A DNA stretch of 64,000 nt from Actinomycetota bacterium (GCA_029978335.1 JAPOJQ010000002.1:62001-126000); one strand, 5' to 3'. Shown: positions 17,636-30,011, counted from the stretch's first letter. Notes: generated from the sequence alone by a model not told the origin. Numbers and translations are program-made.

Positions 17636-19429
17636 TCAGTCGGCTCGAATATATGGATTGCAATGCATCTGGGCACACGCGCGAATCACGAGTTCATCAA
17701 GCGTCGCTGACACCACCACGGGCAGGCCATTCGCCGTCAACACCAGCGATGGGTCGAGCCCAGCGTGGACTGAACCGTCGACGATCTGAGCGATGATCCG
17801 ATCGGAACAGTCGGAATTGGTGCAACGTGCGACGTTCAGCATCGAGTTGGGGAAAGTTCCGCTGGTGTTTTCGCCGCGGTAGGCAACGAGGAGATCCCCG
17901 TCCACAGTGACGATCGCATCAGCGGTGAAGGCAATCGCCGTGTCCCACCTCGCCTCATCTTGGTTCCCCAACGAGCATGACAAGTCGCCACACGTCAAGA
18001 CAACGGTCTGCCGCGAACTGTTGTCGGCGAGTCCAAACACGACCCTCGGTTTGCCGTCAGGTCCAACGATGATCGTTGGATCCGACATCGTCGCTGACGT
18101 CAGGGTGGCGTCGCTCCACTCAGTGCTGAACGTCACCCCCGAGCACGAGACCACGGAGCAACGGCCAATCGCGAGCGAGGCCGTCGTCCCACCAGAGTTG
18201 ACCGACGAGACAGCGATCACGGGCAGCCCATCCGATCCGATCACGATGTCGACACCCGATACGTCGTACCCCAGCCAGGCGTAACTTGCGGCTCCGACAT
18301 CAAGGCACGGCCCGATCACCCGCGCACACGCTCCGACGTACACGGTTGATCCGCTGTGGAACACCGCCACGACCCCACCGTCGGAGAGGCTGCTGACGAC
18401 TGCCGGCCCACCGGTGACTCCTGTTGTCGAGAATCCCTGCGACTGTTGCACCGAGTTGCACGAGGGATGGCCGCAGTACACCAGCTTGGCCTTTGAGACC
18501 CCTCCGGTCACGTCTCGATAGGCCACGACCGGATTTCCCGCATCGGTGATTGCGATCCTGGGATGACTCACCTGGTCCGCTGTGTCAACGAGCGTCGTCG
18601 ACTCGAACGTAGCGCAACGAATGTCGCCGCAGGTAGCCAACATCAGATTGTTCGCGGCACCATCGACGTACGCAATCACGGGGTTCCCATCAGCGCCGAT
18701 GACAACATCTGGCTCGTCAGCCCCCGGAATCGACTGCGTCAGATCATCATCGAGGAGCACGACGCCATCGGCTCCATCAGCACCCGCTGAGCCAACCGCA
18801 CCATCAGCACCAGCCGGACCCGCCGGACCGACCGCACCATCAGCACCAGCCGGACCCGCCGGACCGACCGCACCATCAGCACCCGCCGGGCCTGCGGGGC
18901 CCTGAGCACCAGAGTTCGTCGCGGTCGTGTCGTAGTAGCCGGAGATGTCCACCAGCAGGTCTGCCAACCCGTAGACATACAAACACACCGAACCATCAGC
19001 CGACAGCGGCGCAACGACGGAGTTCGGCACCGTCTGCCCCGACACAAAGTTGAGATTCGACACATCCGGACGTGGCCCACAGGGATAGACCGTCACGAAG
19101 CCACCGAAGTCGTTCGTTCGGCCATCGACCACGGTGATGTTGAGCGCCGCCGCTGTCGCCGATGACGGGATCACCCCGCCCGTCACCTGCAACTCGTACG
19201 GCTCACCGCCTCCGCCCAGGTCGGTGGCACCGATTGGATCGGCTGATCGGGTGTCGAGGATTCGATCCGGGGAGATCGCCACGAATGATGCGGCCCCGGA
19301 CTCAGCCGACACCGAGAGGAGTCCGCCTGCGCCGAGCGTCACGGCGACTGCCGCACCGATCGCCGCCCAACGCGACCGCCAGACCCGACGCGTTGCTGGA
19401 CAAGGACTATTCACCGAACAATGTCGCAT
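17636..19429 (-). CDS. Secreted protein with collagen-like Gly-X-Y segment
   Basis: N-terminal signal-like TM; RILDTR...NITVVDGRTNDFGGFVTVYPCGPRPDVSNLNFVSGQTVPNSVVAPLSADGSVCLYVYGLADLLVDISGYYD module; GAQGPAGPAGADGAVGPAGPAGADGAVGPAGPAGADGAVGSAGADGADG. Confidence 0.85.
   Translation of the reverse strand: MRHCSVNSPCPATRRVWRSRWAAIGAAVAVTLGAGGLLSVSAESGAASFVAISPDRILDTRSADPIGATDLGGGGEPYELQVTGGVIPSSATAAALNITVVDGRTNDFGGFVTVYPCGPRPDVSNLNFVSGQTVPNSVVAPLSADGSVCLYVYGLADLLVDISGYYDTTATNSGAQGPAGPAGADGAVGPAGPAGADGAVGPAGPAGADGAVGSAGADGADGVVLLDDDLTQSIPGADEPDVVIGADGNPVIAYVDGAANNLMLATCGDIRCATFESTTLVDTADQVSHPRIAITDAGNPVVAYRDVTGGVSKAKLVYCGHPSCNSVQQSQGFSTTGVTGGPAVVSSLSDGGVVAVFHSGSTVYVGACARVIGPCLDVGAASYAWLGYDVSGVDIVIGSDGLPVIAVSSVNSGGTTASLAIGRCSVVSCSGVTFSTEWSDATLTSATMSDPTIIVGPDGKPRVVFGLADNSSRQTVVLTCGDLSCSLGNQDEARWDTAIAFTADAIVTVDGDLLVAYRGENTSGTFPNSMLNVARCTNSDCSDRIIAQIVDGSVHAGLDPSLVLTANGLPVVVSATLDELVIRACAQMHCNPYIRAD
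18795..18903. repeat. 36-bp tandem repeat (about 3 copies) encoding collagen-like (GPAGPAGADGAV)n
   Basis: accgcaccatcagcaccagccggacccgccggaccg at 18795 and 18831 exact, degenerate third copy at 18867. Confidence 0.9.
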
Positions 19430-19519
19430 GAACTGAATCTAGTTTGAATCAGATCGACGAACGTCAACCTTTGGCATACCCCCAAGCCCTCAGCTGCCGA
19501 TGAGGATCGACGGCGACGC

Positions 19520-19911
19520 TCACTCTTGCGCGCTATCGACCAATCGTTCCTTCTGCGCCGCCCGCCAGTGCAGTACGAAGAGCGGCACGGCAAAGATCAG
19601 CGTCACGATTGAGCGAAACACGCTGCGGATCGCACTTCGACGGTTCGCTTCGTTCGAAATCTCAGCCTCGCGTTCTTGCCAGGCGGCTTCGGCCTCGGGA
19701 TCAACTGCCGTCGTAGTGCCACTCTCGCTATCGACGACTCGACTCGGGTACGGGTTGTAGTAACCGACGTACGGGTCGGGGTAGACGATGTCAACGGTGG
19801 CGCTCACGGCACCAACCGCAGCGAACAAACTCGTGACCAGCGTGATGAGGCACACGCCGTAGAGGTAGATCGAACGAATCACCACAGTGGCGCGTTGACG
19901 AGAGGTCATCG
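19520..19911 (-). CDS. Hypothetical membrane protein
   Basis: MTSRQRATVVIRSIYLYGVCLITLVTSLFAAVGAV...IFAVPLFVLHWRAAQKERL; start uncertain. Confidence 0.6.
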
Positions 19912-20006
19912 TCACATCGTTGGCGATACATCCACAAATAGCAAGCACACTGAACGCACGCCGGTCTCGACAGCGGTGAGTTCGATACGAACTAGCGTCG
20001 GCTGCT

Positions 20007-20411
20007 GTGTCAGCACCTGTGTACGTCACCCCCTCCGAGTTGCCGATGGAGTCACGCTCCGTCGACGCCGGCCTCGTCGTGAATTGGTGGACGCTGTTCA
20101 GCGCAGACCGTACCGACACCACCGGTCTCATCATGGGCATCGCCGAGATCCCTGCGGGCGCACATCGCCCGTCACGCGGTCACTCGCATCCCCAAGCAGA
20201 GACCTATGTGATTCTTTCTGGAGTTGCCGACGTCCGCATCGATGGATGCGAGCCGCGCATCATGCGCCCTAATGACGCCGTGTGGATTCCGGGCGGGGTT
20301 GAACACATCGCACTCAATGCCAGCGACACCGAGTCGCTTCGACTGCTCTACATCTTTGGTGGCACCGACTCATTCGACGAGGTCGAGTACACCTACCCGC
20401 CGGGTGCGTAA
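20007..20411 (+). CDS. Cupin domain protein
   Basis: GHSHPQAETYVILSGVADVRIDGCEPRIMRPNDAVWIPGGVEHIALN: cupin motifs 1 and 2. Confidence 0.88.
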   Translation: MSAPVYVTPSELPMESRSVDAGLVVNWWTLFSADRTDTTGLIMGIAEIPAGAHRPSRGHSHPQAETYVILSGVADVRIDGCEPRIMRPNDAVWIPGGVEHIALNASDTESLRLLYIFGGTDSFDEVEYTYPPGA

Positions 20412-20779
20412 ACGACCTCGGGGCTGAGGGACTCCCAGTAGTCGGGGCCGTAATCAATGCAACACTCCTCGCCTTGAGCGATGTCACGAATGGCGACCAG
20501 GGTAAGGGTCATGTCCGACTCATCGATCGACACCCGACAATTTGGCTCGGTCGAATGATTCAACAGCGAAGCGACACCGAGTGCGAGTGCCGCTCCACCA
20601 TCGGATGTTTCGAACACATACCGTTCGACCAGCGAGCCGGTGCCCCACACCGGGTCATCGGGCGCCAACATCAACACGGGCCACCGCCCAAGCATCGACT
20701 CCGCAGCGACCGAGCACCCAACCGCCACTCCCCGCCCATGAATCGGCGATACAACGACCGTCAGCGGTTGATCAATCAC
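20393..20779 (-). CDS. Stand-alone SET domain protein
   Basis: GRGVAVGCSV..., LGVASLLNHSTEPNCRVSIDE...LVAIRDIAQGEECCIDYG: SET NH(S)xxPN and EE(x)xxDYG motifs. Confidence 0.85.
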   Translation of the reverse strand: MIDQPLTVVVSPIHGRGVAVGCSVAAESMLGRWPVLMLAPDDPVWGTGSLVERYVFETSDGGAALALGVASLLNHSTEPNCRVSIDESDMTLTLVAIRDIAQGEECCIDYGPDYWESLSPEVVYAPGG

Positions 20780-20825
20780 GCTCGCACGGTAGCGAGCCTC
20801 CCAGGAACCGCACCATCAACCATCG

Positions 20826-21623
20826 TCAATAAACGATGTACGACGTCATCGTGAGCGAACCCATGGTGGCACCCTCGATGACGACCTCGGCTGTCACGCC
20901 TGTTGCCGCAGCGATACCGGCGATCGGCGCTAACGGCATGAAGTGCTCGGGCGTCGGCGCTGAGCGCTGCCAGTCGGATCCCGACATCACCGTGGGTAAC
21001 GAAGCCGGATCGGTGGTCATGACCGATCGCACGAATGCGTCGAACCGATCAGCCCAGTCAAACCCCTTATCGGGCATCGACCAATCGAGCGCACCGAGAT
21101 GGTGCACCACGTTGCCGCTGCCGAGAACCAACACACCTTCGTCACGCAACGGCGAAAGGGCCGCACCAATCGACATCTGCTCACGGGCGTCGAGACGAGA
21201 GTCGAGCGAGAGTTGGACCACCGGGATATCAGCATCTGGATACATCTGGGCGAGCACCGACCACGTGCCGTGGTCAAGCCCCCATGCGCTCTCGTCGCGG
21301 TGCACCTCGCGCGGACCGAGCAGGTCGACGACGCGCTCTGCGAGGTCTGGCGAACCGGGAGCCGGGTACTCGTAGGCGAAGAGTTCGGCAGGGAACCCGG
21401 AAAAGTCATGAATGGTTCTTGGCGACGACATCGCAGTGACCGCCAGTGCCGGCACGTACCAGTGGGCAGAAATCGCCAAGATCGCCGATGGCCGCGCCAT
21501 CGATCCTGCGAGGTCGTGCCATGACTGCGTGAAACGATTGGACTCAAGCGTGTTCATCGGACTGCCGTGCCCGATGAACACGGCCGGGATCCGACCAATT
21601 GCGCCCTGCGTTATCACGCTCAC
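20826..21623 (-). CDS. DODA-type extradiol ring-opening dioxygenase (4,5-DOPA dioxygenase/YgiD family)
   Basis: PAVFIGHGSPMNTLESNRFTQSWHDLAGSM..AILAISAHWYV..TIHDFSGFPAELFAYEYPAPGSPDLA. Confidence 0.93.
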   Translation of the reverse strand: MSVITQGAIGRIPAVFIGHGSPMNTLESNRFTQSWHDLAGSMARPSAILAISAHWYVPALAVTAMSSPRTIHDFSGFPAELFAYEYPAPGSPDLAERVVDLLGPREVHRDESAWGLDHGTWSVLAQMYPDADIPVVQLSLDSRLDAREQMSIGAALSPLRDEGVLVLGSGNVVHHLGALDWSMPDKGFDWADRFDAFVRSVMTTDPASLPTVMSGSDWQRSAPTPEHFMPLAPIAGIAAATGVTAEVVIEGATMGSLTMTSYIVY

Positions 21624-21662
21624 GACACGAGGTTAAAAGCCGGTCGAGAATTTCTAAGATTT

Positions 21663-21679
21663 TCTGGAATAGTTCCAGA
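21663..21679. promoter_or_regulatory. Perfect 7-3-7 inverted repeat upstream of Fur-family gene (candidate operator)
   Basis: TCTGGAA-TAG-TTCCAGA, 22 nt before the GTG at 21701. Confidence 0.55.
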
Positions 21680-21700
21680 TTCAGAAATGTTCTACCCAAC

Positions 21701-24375
<2,675 letters not shown>

Positions 24376-24393
24376 CCGGCACGCTCACGCCTT

Positions 24394-24425
24394 CGATCCC
24401 CGTCACCGCTCGGTGGCGGGGATCG
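24394..24425. terminator. Hairpin between convergent katG and dienelactone hydrolase gene
   Basis: CGATCCCCG ... CGGGGATCG 9-bp outer stem with inner CACC/GGTG. Confidence 0.6.
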
Positions 24426-24431
24426 TTCGCG

Positions 24432-25007
24432 TCAGACGCTGTGCGCGAGTTTGATCACCGTCGCGATCACCGCATCGCACGCCGACTGGTCAAAGTCAGC
24501 GTGCCCCATCTCACACAACAAATGACCCGCGCCGTCGTGTCGCACGATCGTCGCGTCTGCGGAGATCGCCGCCAACGCAGCAGCGGCCTCAGCATCACCG
24601 TCATCGTCAAAGATCGGATCGTTTCGCCCCGCATGCACCTCGCAGGTGACCCCTGCCGGCCACCGGTCGCCAAATTCACCGAGTGGTACACACGCCCCCA
24701 CCAACACCGCGGCCCGAACACCGTTGATCGTTTGTGCTGCGAATTGAGCGGGCAGGACGCCAAGGGAGAGTCCAACCACCACTGGTTGAACCGATGGGTC
24801 CACGGCTGACGCACCACAGGCGATGACCTCACCGAATCCGATCGACAGGGCATGCGCTACCCCATCATCCAAGGTGCTAAAGGTGGCTCCTTCGTAGAGA
24901 TCGGGCACGATCACCTCGAGACCGTGCGACCGGATCCGGTCAGCGAGCGCATTGACCCCGGCGGTGCAACCAAGTGCGTGGTGGAAGAGGACAACCGGCG
25001 TTGGCAT
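24432..25007 (-). CDS. Dienelactone hydrolase family protein
   Basis: PVVLFHHALGCTAGVNALADRIRSHGLEVIVPDLYEG...VVGLSLGVLPAQ...GAGHLL. Confidence 0.85.
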   Translation of the reverse strand: MPTPVVLFHHALGCTAGVNALADRIRSHGLEVIVPDLYEGATFSTLDDGVAHALSIGFGEVIACGASAVDPSVQPVVVGLSLGVLPAQFAAQTINGVRAAVLVGACVPLGEFGDRWPAGVTCEVHAGRNDPIFDDDGDAEAAAALAAISADATIVRHDGAGHLLCEMGHADFDQSACDAVIATVIKLAHSV

Positions 25008-25332
25008 GTGCGAAGGCTACGTTCCGGAGGTGTCGGAATTCGCCCGTCGATGGTTCACCGAAGCCAATGGCGGCCTGAGCATCACCGTCATGGTGGTGCC
25101 CGGTGCTCGTCGATCGGCCATCGCCGATAGCGCCGGCGACGTGCTGCGCCTCCGAATCGCTGCTCCACCAGTTGACGGCGCAGCGAATGACGAACTCCGT
25201 CGATTCATCGCGGAGCACTTCGGCGTACGCCAACGCGACGTTGAGATCGTTCGCGGCGCACACTCCCGATCAAAAGTGCTCCACATTTCAGGTATCGCCA
25301 CCGCGCTCGCTGTCGTTGCTGACTCGCTCTAG
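25006..25332 (+). CDS. DUF167 (YggU) family protein
   Basis: VVPGARRSAIADSAGDVLRLRIAAPPVDGAANDELRRFIAEHFGVRQRDVEIVRGAHSRSKVLHI. Confidence 0.92.
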   Translation: MCEGYVPEVSEFARRWFTEANGGLSITVMVVPGARRSAIADSAGDVLRLRIAAPPVDGAANDELRRFIAEHFGVRQRDVEIVRGAHSRSKVLHISGIATALAVVADSL

Positions 25333-25342
25333 AGTCGCCCAC

Positions 25343-26002
25343 GTGGACCCGATCGATTGCATCACTGGCTCCGACGCATTGCGCTCGCTCTTTCGAGCTC
25401 CGTCCCAGCGCGCGCTCGACAAAGAGATCGACCACATCGACGATGTCGCAGCTGATGTGATCGGAGCCGCGCCGTTGTTCATCCTTGCCACCAGCGACGG
25501 CGACCGTGTTGACATCTCCCCTCGAGGCGGTGAACCGGGTTTCGTCAAGGTGCTCGACCGAACCCATCTCGCATTCGGTGATCTCGCGGGCAACAACCGC
25601 ATCGACTCGTACCGCAACCTCATCGGCCATGATCGTGTCGCCATGCTCTTCCTCATCCCAGGCCTTGAGGATTCAATGCGAGTCAACGGCCGAGCATCAA
25701 TCACGGTTGACGAAGGCATTCGTCGGCAGTGCCGCAGCGGTGATCGCGTTCCGAATCTCGCCGTCATCATCGAGGTTGAGACGTGCTTCATGCACTGTGG
25801 CAAGGCGCTACGTCGCTCAGCCGTCTGGGAGCCATCGACGTGGCCGGCAGCGGACGAGCGGCCAACCGGTGCCGACATGCTGAAAGCACATTCCGCTGAT
25901 CCCGCTCCCGTCGACGAGATCGCCTCTGCCCTCGAGGATGCCTATCAACGCACACTCTGGCAGCCCGGCGGAACAGGTGACGAAGTACCGTCGACGTCAT
26001 GA
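25343..26002 (+). CDS. Pyridoxamine 5'-phosphate oxidase (PPOX)-type flavoprotein
   Basis: FILATSDGDRVDISPRGGEPGFVKVLDRTHLAFGDLAGNNRIDSYRNLIGHDRVAMLFLIPG...RVNGRASI..CFMHCGKALRRSAVW. Confidence 0.88.
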   Translation: MDPIDCITGSDALRSLFRAPSQRALDKEIDHIDDVAADVIGAAPLFILATSDGDRVDISPRGGEPGFVKVLDRTHLAFGDLAGNNRIDSYRNLIGHDRVAMLFLIPGLEDSMRVNGRASITVDEGIRRQCRSGDRVPNLAVIIEVETCFMHCGKALRRSAVWEPSTWPAADERPTGADMLKAHSADPAPVDEIASALEDAYQRTLWQPGGTGDEVPSTS

Positions 26003-26457
26003 GCAATGGCCCCATCCACGACGTCATCCACCGTTGGCACTTGCATATGCGTCGGCAACTGCCGGGCGGCCTCGATGAACTCCTTCACGACGATGTCGTC
26101 TTTCGATCACCCGTCGTCTTCACCCCGCAAGAGGGCAAGGCCATCACCACGTTGTACCTCGAAGCCGCTGGCCAGGCGCTGCCCGGCGATGCCGCCAGCG
26201 TGAGCGATGCCATCAACTCGGCATCAGCATCGGGTGGCGGGTTTCGCTACGTGAAAGAAGTGCTCGACGGCCACACGGCGGTGCTCGAGTTCGAGACCAC
26301 CGTCGAAGGCAAGTACGTGAACGGTGTCGACATCATCACGTGTGACGACGATGGCAAGATCGTCGAATTCACCGTGATGATTCGACCGCTCCAAGCAGTC
26401 AATGCCGTTCATCGTCAGATGGGCGAAATGCTGGAGCGAATGAACAAGCTCAGCTGA
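25999..26457 (+). CDS. Nuclear transport factor 2 (SnoaL-like) family protein
   Basis: Small cystatin-like fold: LDELLHDDVVFRSPVVF...EFETTVEGKYVNGVDIITCDDDGKIVEFTVMIRPLQ. Confidence 0.8.
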   Translation: MSNGPIHDVIHRWHLHMRRQLPGGLDELLHDDVVFRSPVVFTPQEGKAITTLYLEAAGQALPGDAASVSDAINSASASGGGFRYVKEVLDGHTAVLEFETTVEGKYVNGVDIITCDDDGKIVEFTVMIRPLQAVNAVHRQMGEMLERMNKLS

Positions 26458-28255
26458 ACGCGAGGCCGTCGAACGTGCCGCTTGTTCGCCATGACTCGAG
26501 ATAATCAAAGTAGGCAGCCGGACCCTCAACGAACGCCGCTCCATTGAGTTGCTGATCCTCACCGAGCGGCTTGCCTTCGTTGTTGTAGTAACCCGGCGTG
26601 CAATCGGGCGAGCCAATGACCGAGCCCTGGCGGGGCTGAATGCGCACCAGCCAGGCGGCTTCGGCCTCCGAGGTCACCTCCACCTTTTCGGCATCGCAGG
26701 CACCGGCATGGGCGACCACTGCAGCGATGGCATCAGCTGACTCGACGTAGTTGTGTGGCACATTCGAGATGAGGTTGGCCGCCTGCGCAAAGCCGAGGAT
26801 GAACAGGTTCGGGAATCCGTGCACATGCGTGCCATGCAGCGAGCGCATTCCACGCGACCAGTACTCGCTGAGGGTGACACCATCGCGTCCCGCGATCTCG
26901 AAACCCGATCGGCGTGACAAATCCGTGCCAACCTCGAATCCTGACGCCAACACGATCACGTCCAGTGGGAAGTGCTCGCCGTTCACCCACGCTCCGTGCG
27001 CATCAACTCGCTCGACCCCTCGGCCGTTGGTATCGACGAGGTGCACATTGGGGCGATTGAACGTTTGGAGGTACTCGTCGTGAAAGCACGGACGTTTACA
27101 CAGCTGCCGGTACCACGGCTTCAGCGCCTCAGCGGTGGCCCGATCCGTCACGATGGCATCGACCCGTGCCCGAATCTCCTCCATCTTTTCGTCATCGCTC
27201 TCCTCATACGCAGCGAGCGATGTCTCGGGACCAAACGCTTCTCCCGCTTGAATCCGAGCCACCACACGGTCACGAATGCGCTGCGAAATATCGGTCCAGC
27301 CATCCATGACCAAGTCCTCGTCGGCAAAACCACCGGTCTGCAAGATGGTGAAATTGCGGAGCCACCGACGCTGCCAGCCCGGTTCAAGCGAAGCAAACCA
27401 CTCAGGATCGATCGGATGATTATTGCGAATGTCAATCGACGATGGCGTGCGCTGGAACACGAACAGTTCGCCGCTATCCCGACCGAGGTGCGGGATGCAC
27501 TGCACACCCGTTGCCCCCGTTCCGATGATGCCAACGCGTCGATCTGCCAGCGCCGTCATCGGCGAACCGTCGGGACTTCCACCGGTCACCGAGTACTCCC
27601 AGCGACTCGTATGGAAGATGCTGCCGGCAAAGTCCTCGAGTCCCGGCACGGCAGGCAACTTTGGTCGGTGCAGCGGACCAGTGCCGGTGGCCACGAATTT
27701 GGCACGGAACTCGTCACCGCGATCGGTTGAGATCACCCAGCGCGACGAGGTCTCGTCCCAGCGAACGTCGGTCACACCGGTGGATAACAGCGACTGCTCG
27801 TAGAGGTTGAACGTGGTGGCGATGCGACGCGCATGAGCGAAGATCTCATGCGCAGGGACGTACTTGGCTGACGGCACCGTGCCGGTCTCTTCGAGTAACG
27901 GCAGATAGATCATCGCAGCCGTGTCACACATTGCTCCCGGGTACCGGTTCCAGTACCAGACCCCACCGACATCGCCGGCTGCATCGATCAACCGAACGTC
28001 GCGGACACCCGATTGTCGCAACCGTGCCGCCGTGACCAAACCAGAGAACCCCGCACCGATGATGGCAACGGTCACCTCATCGTGCACGGAGGATCGCTCA
28101 ACGCCCGTGGTGTACGGATCATCGAGCAGCTGCGCAAATCTGCCGGTGGGTTGCAGGTATTGGTCGTTGCCATCAGCACGGAGTCGCTTGTCGCGCTCTG
28201 CCCGGTAGCGCTCCCGAAGTTCTGCTCGACGCTCATCAGTCACGTTCATTGTCAT
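26450..28255 (-). CDS. Flavin-containing / Baeyer-Villiger-type monooxygenase
   Basis: VAIIGAGFSGLVTAARLRQSG, GVWYWNRYPGAMCDT, FQRTPSSIDIR, FVATGTGPLHRPKLPAVPGLEDFAGSIFHTSRW (FxGxxxHxxxW-like), VIVLASGFEVGT. Confidence 0.93.
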   Translation of the reverse strand: MTMNVTDERRAELRERYRAERDKRLRADGNDQYLQPTGRFAQLLDDPYTTGVERSSVHDEVTVAIIGAGFSGLVTAARLRQSGVRDVRLIDAAGDVGGVWYWNRYPGAMCDTAAMIYLPLLEETGTVPSAKYVPAHEIFAHARRIATTFNLYEQSLLSTGVTDVRWDETSSRWVISTDRGDEFRAKFVATGTGPLHRPKLPAVPGLEDFAGSIFHTSRWEYSVTGGSPDGSPMTALADRRVGIIGTGATGVQCIPHLGRDSGELFVFQRTPSSIDIRNNHPIDPEWFASLEPGWQRRWLRNFTILQTGGFADEDLVMDGWTDISQRIRDRVVARIQAGEAFGPETSLAAYEESDDEKMEEIRARVDAIVTDRATAEALKPWYRQLCKRPCFHDEYLQTFNRPNVHLVDTNGRGVERVDAHGAWVNGEHFPLDVIVLASGFEVGTDLSRRSGFEIAGRDGVTLSEYWSRGMRSLHGTHVHGFPNLFILGFAQAANLISNVPHNYVESADAIAAVVAHAGACDAEKVEVTSEAEAAWLVRIQPRQGSVIGSPDCTPGYYNNEGKPLGEDQQLNGAAFVEGPAAYFDYLESWRTSGTFDGLAFS

Positions 28256-28256
28256 G

Positions 28257-28448
28257 TCATCGTCCCTTCGGGATCAGATAAACGGGCACACCTCGTTGTG
28301 GTCGGGTGGACAGCGCCGCCGAATCGATCACGCAGCCTTCGTGCATGAACCGGTCGCCCCGCGCAATCACCCCATCGGGCGCGCAGCCATTGTCCACGTC
28401 GATGCGTCCCCCACACCCAAGACACCTGGCCGATGCTGCCATCAACAA
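28257..28448 (-). CDS. Small cysteine-rich (zinc-finger-like) protein
   Basis: 63 aa, CLGCGGRIDVDNGCAPDGVIARGDRFMHEGC; stop adjacent to monooxygenase start. Confidence 0.5.
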   Translation of the reverse strand: MLMAASARCLGCGGRIDVDNGCAPDGVIARGDRFMHEGCVIDSAALSTRPQRGVPVYLIPKGR

Positions 28449-28469
28449 CGACCCACTCGTGAGCGCTGA

Positions 28470-28997
28470 CTAGCCACCGACCACCGTTCCATCAGGCAAG
28501 GTGGTGCCGTCGAGTACCGCACCTTCGAGCACCAACTCCTCATCGTTTGCTCCCGAGAGGTCGGCTCCCGATAGATCGGCTCCGGTGAAGTCGGCATAGC
28601 GAAGGTCAGCTCCTGAGAAATTCGCGCCAACCAGCACCGCATCAGTGAAGTCGGCGTCAAAAAACTGCGCGTTCGAGAAGTCACCACCGGAGAGGTTGGC
28701 TCCAGCGAGTCGAGATTGATAGAAGCGTGCGCCACTCGCATCAACATCCACCATGATCGCTCCAATGAGCACACTCCGATAGAACTCGGAACCTGACACG
28801 TGTGCTCCGGCGAGATCCTCGCCAGTGAGATTCGCGTACGAACAGTTTGCGTTTGGCTCGATGCGACACCCGTTGACCGTCCGTGGCGACAGGAACATCT
28901 GATCAACCACAATCCACACGACGAGTGCGATCGCTGCGACGATCGAACCGATGATCCAACGGCGAACAAGCGGGGAGAAACGTGGAGGGGGTGCCAC
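28470..28997 (-). CDS. Membrane-anchored pentapeptide repeat protein
   Basis: N-terminal TM then A(N/D)LxG / A(D/N)FS repeats: AGANLSGGDFSNAQFFDADFTDAVLVGANFSGADLRYADFTGADLSGADLSGAN. Confidence 0.88.
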   Translation of the reverse strand: MAPPPRFSPLVRRWIIGSIVAAIALVVWIVVDQMFLSPRTVNGCRIEPNANCSYANLTGEDLAGAHVSGSEFYRSVLIGAIMVDVDASGARFYQSRLAGANLSGGDFSNAQFFDADFTDAVLVGANFSGADLRYADFTGADLSGADLSGANDEELVLEGAVLDGTTLPDGTVVGG

Positions 28998-29018
28998 GGA
29001 TCTGAACCTAGTCGGGGA

Positions 29019-30011
29019 TCAGTTCGATACCGCGACCGAACCCACGAACGATGCCGTCAACTCGATCGAGGTCAGGCGGTCCTCCACCCGTGGCGACGAA
29101 TGAGCGAGCACCAATTCGTCAACTCCTGCGTGACGGGCGAACTCGGCAAGGTATGCCGCAACCTCTGAGGGCGTTCCCACCGCCGAATAGTGCATCATCT
29201 GCAAGAGATTGCGCCCCTGGGGCGATGCGAGCACCTGATCTGCCTGCTCATCGCTATACGACACGCCCTTGGGGACAATCAACGCCACACGCTCACGAGC
29301 CGCCGCATGGAACTGCCGAAGCGCCGCATCGGCATCATGATCACAGATCACATTGACCGCCGCCATTGCCCACGGCTGTTGGCAGTCACCCGACGGCTGG
29401 AACTCGGACCGGTAGAGCGAGATCGCCTCGACCAATGCAGATGGCGCAAAGTGTGAGGCAAACGCGTAGGGCATACCGAGCCGAGCCGCGAGACGCGCCC
29501 CATAGAGCGATGAACCAAGAACAAAGATCGGCACATTGGTGCCAGCGCCCGGGATTGCCGTGACACCATCGCCTCGCTCCACCCCAGCGAGCAGGTCACG
29601 CAACTCACGCACGTCGTCGTCAAAGGTGTCGGCGGCACGATGGTCGCGGCGCATCGCCCGCATCGTCACCTGATCACTGCCCGGTGCCCGTCCAACGCCG
29701 AGTTCAATACGACCAGGATGCAACGTGGCGAGCGTTCCAAATTGCTCGGCGATCACCAACGGCGCATGGTTCGGCAGCATGACACCACCAGCACCAAGGC
29801 GAATCGTTGAGGTATGCGCAGCAACATGAGCGATCAAGACTGCGGGGGCCGACGACGCAACGGTCGCAAGGTTGTGATGCTCGGCATACCAGACACGCTC
29901 ATAGCCGCAGTGCTCAGCCAACTGAGCGGTTGCGACGCACGCTGTCAGACCATCCGACACCGATGTCCCACGAGGCACCCGTGCAAGGTCAAGAATCGAC
30001 GTTGCGTACAT
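29019..30011 (-). CDS. LLM class flavin-dependent oxidoreductase (luciferase-like)
   Basis: [79 protein letters not shown]. Confidence 0.93.
   Translation of the reverse strand: MYATSILDLARVPRGTSVSDGLTACVATAQLAEHCGYERVWYAEHHNLATVASSAPAVLIAHVAAHTSTIRLGAGGVMLPNHAPLVIAEQFGTLATLHPGRIELGVGRAPGSDQVTMRAMRRDHRAADTFDDDVRELRDLLAGVERGDGVTAIPGAGTNVPIFVLGSSLYGARLAARLGMPYAFASHFAPSALVEAISLYRSEFQPSGDCQQPWAMAAVNVICDHDADAALRQFHAAARERVALIVPKGVSYSDEQADQVLASPQGRNLLQMMHYSAVGTPSEVAAYLAEFARHAGVDELVLAHSSPRVEDRLTSIELTASFVGSVAVSN

Noticed and set aside
18795-18903. Possible CRISPR array from about 36-bp repeats
   Set aside because: Repeats are contiguous without spacers, in-frame, and encode collagen-like GPAGPAGADGAV
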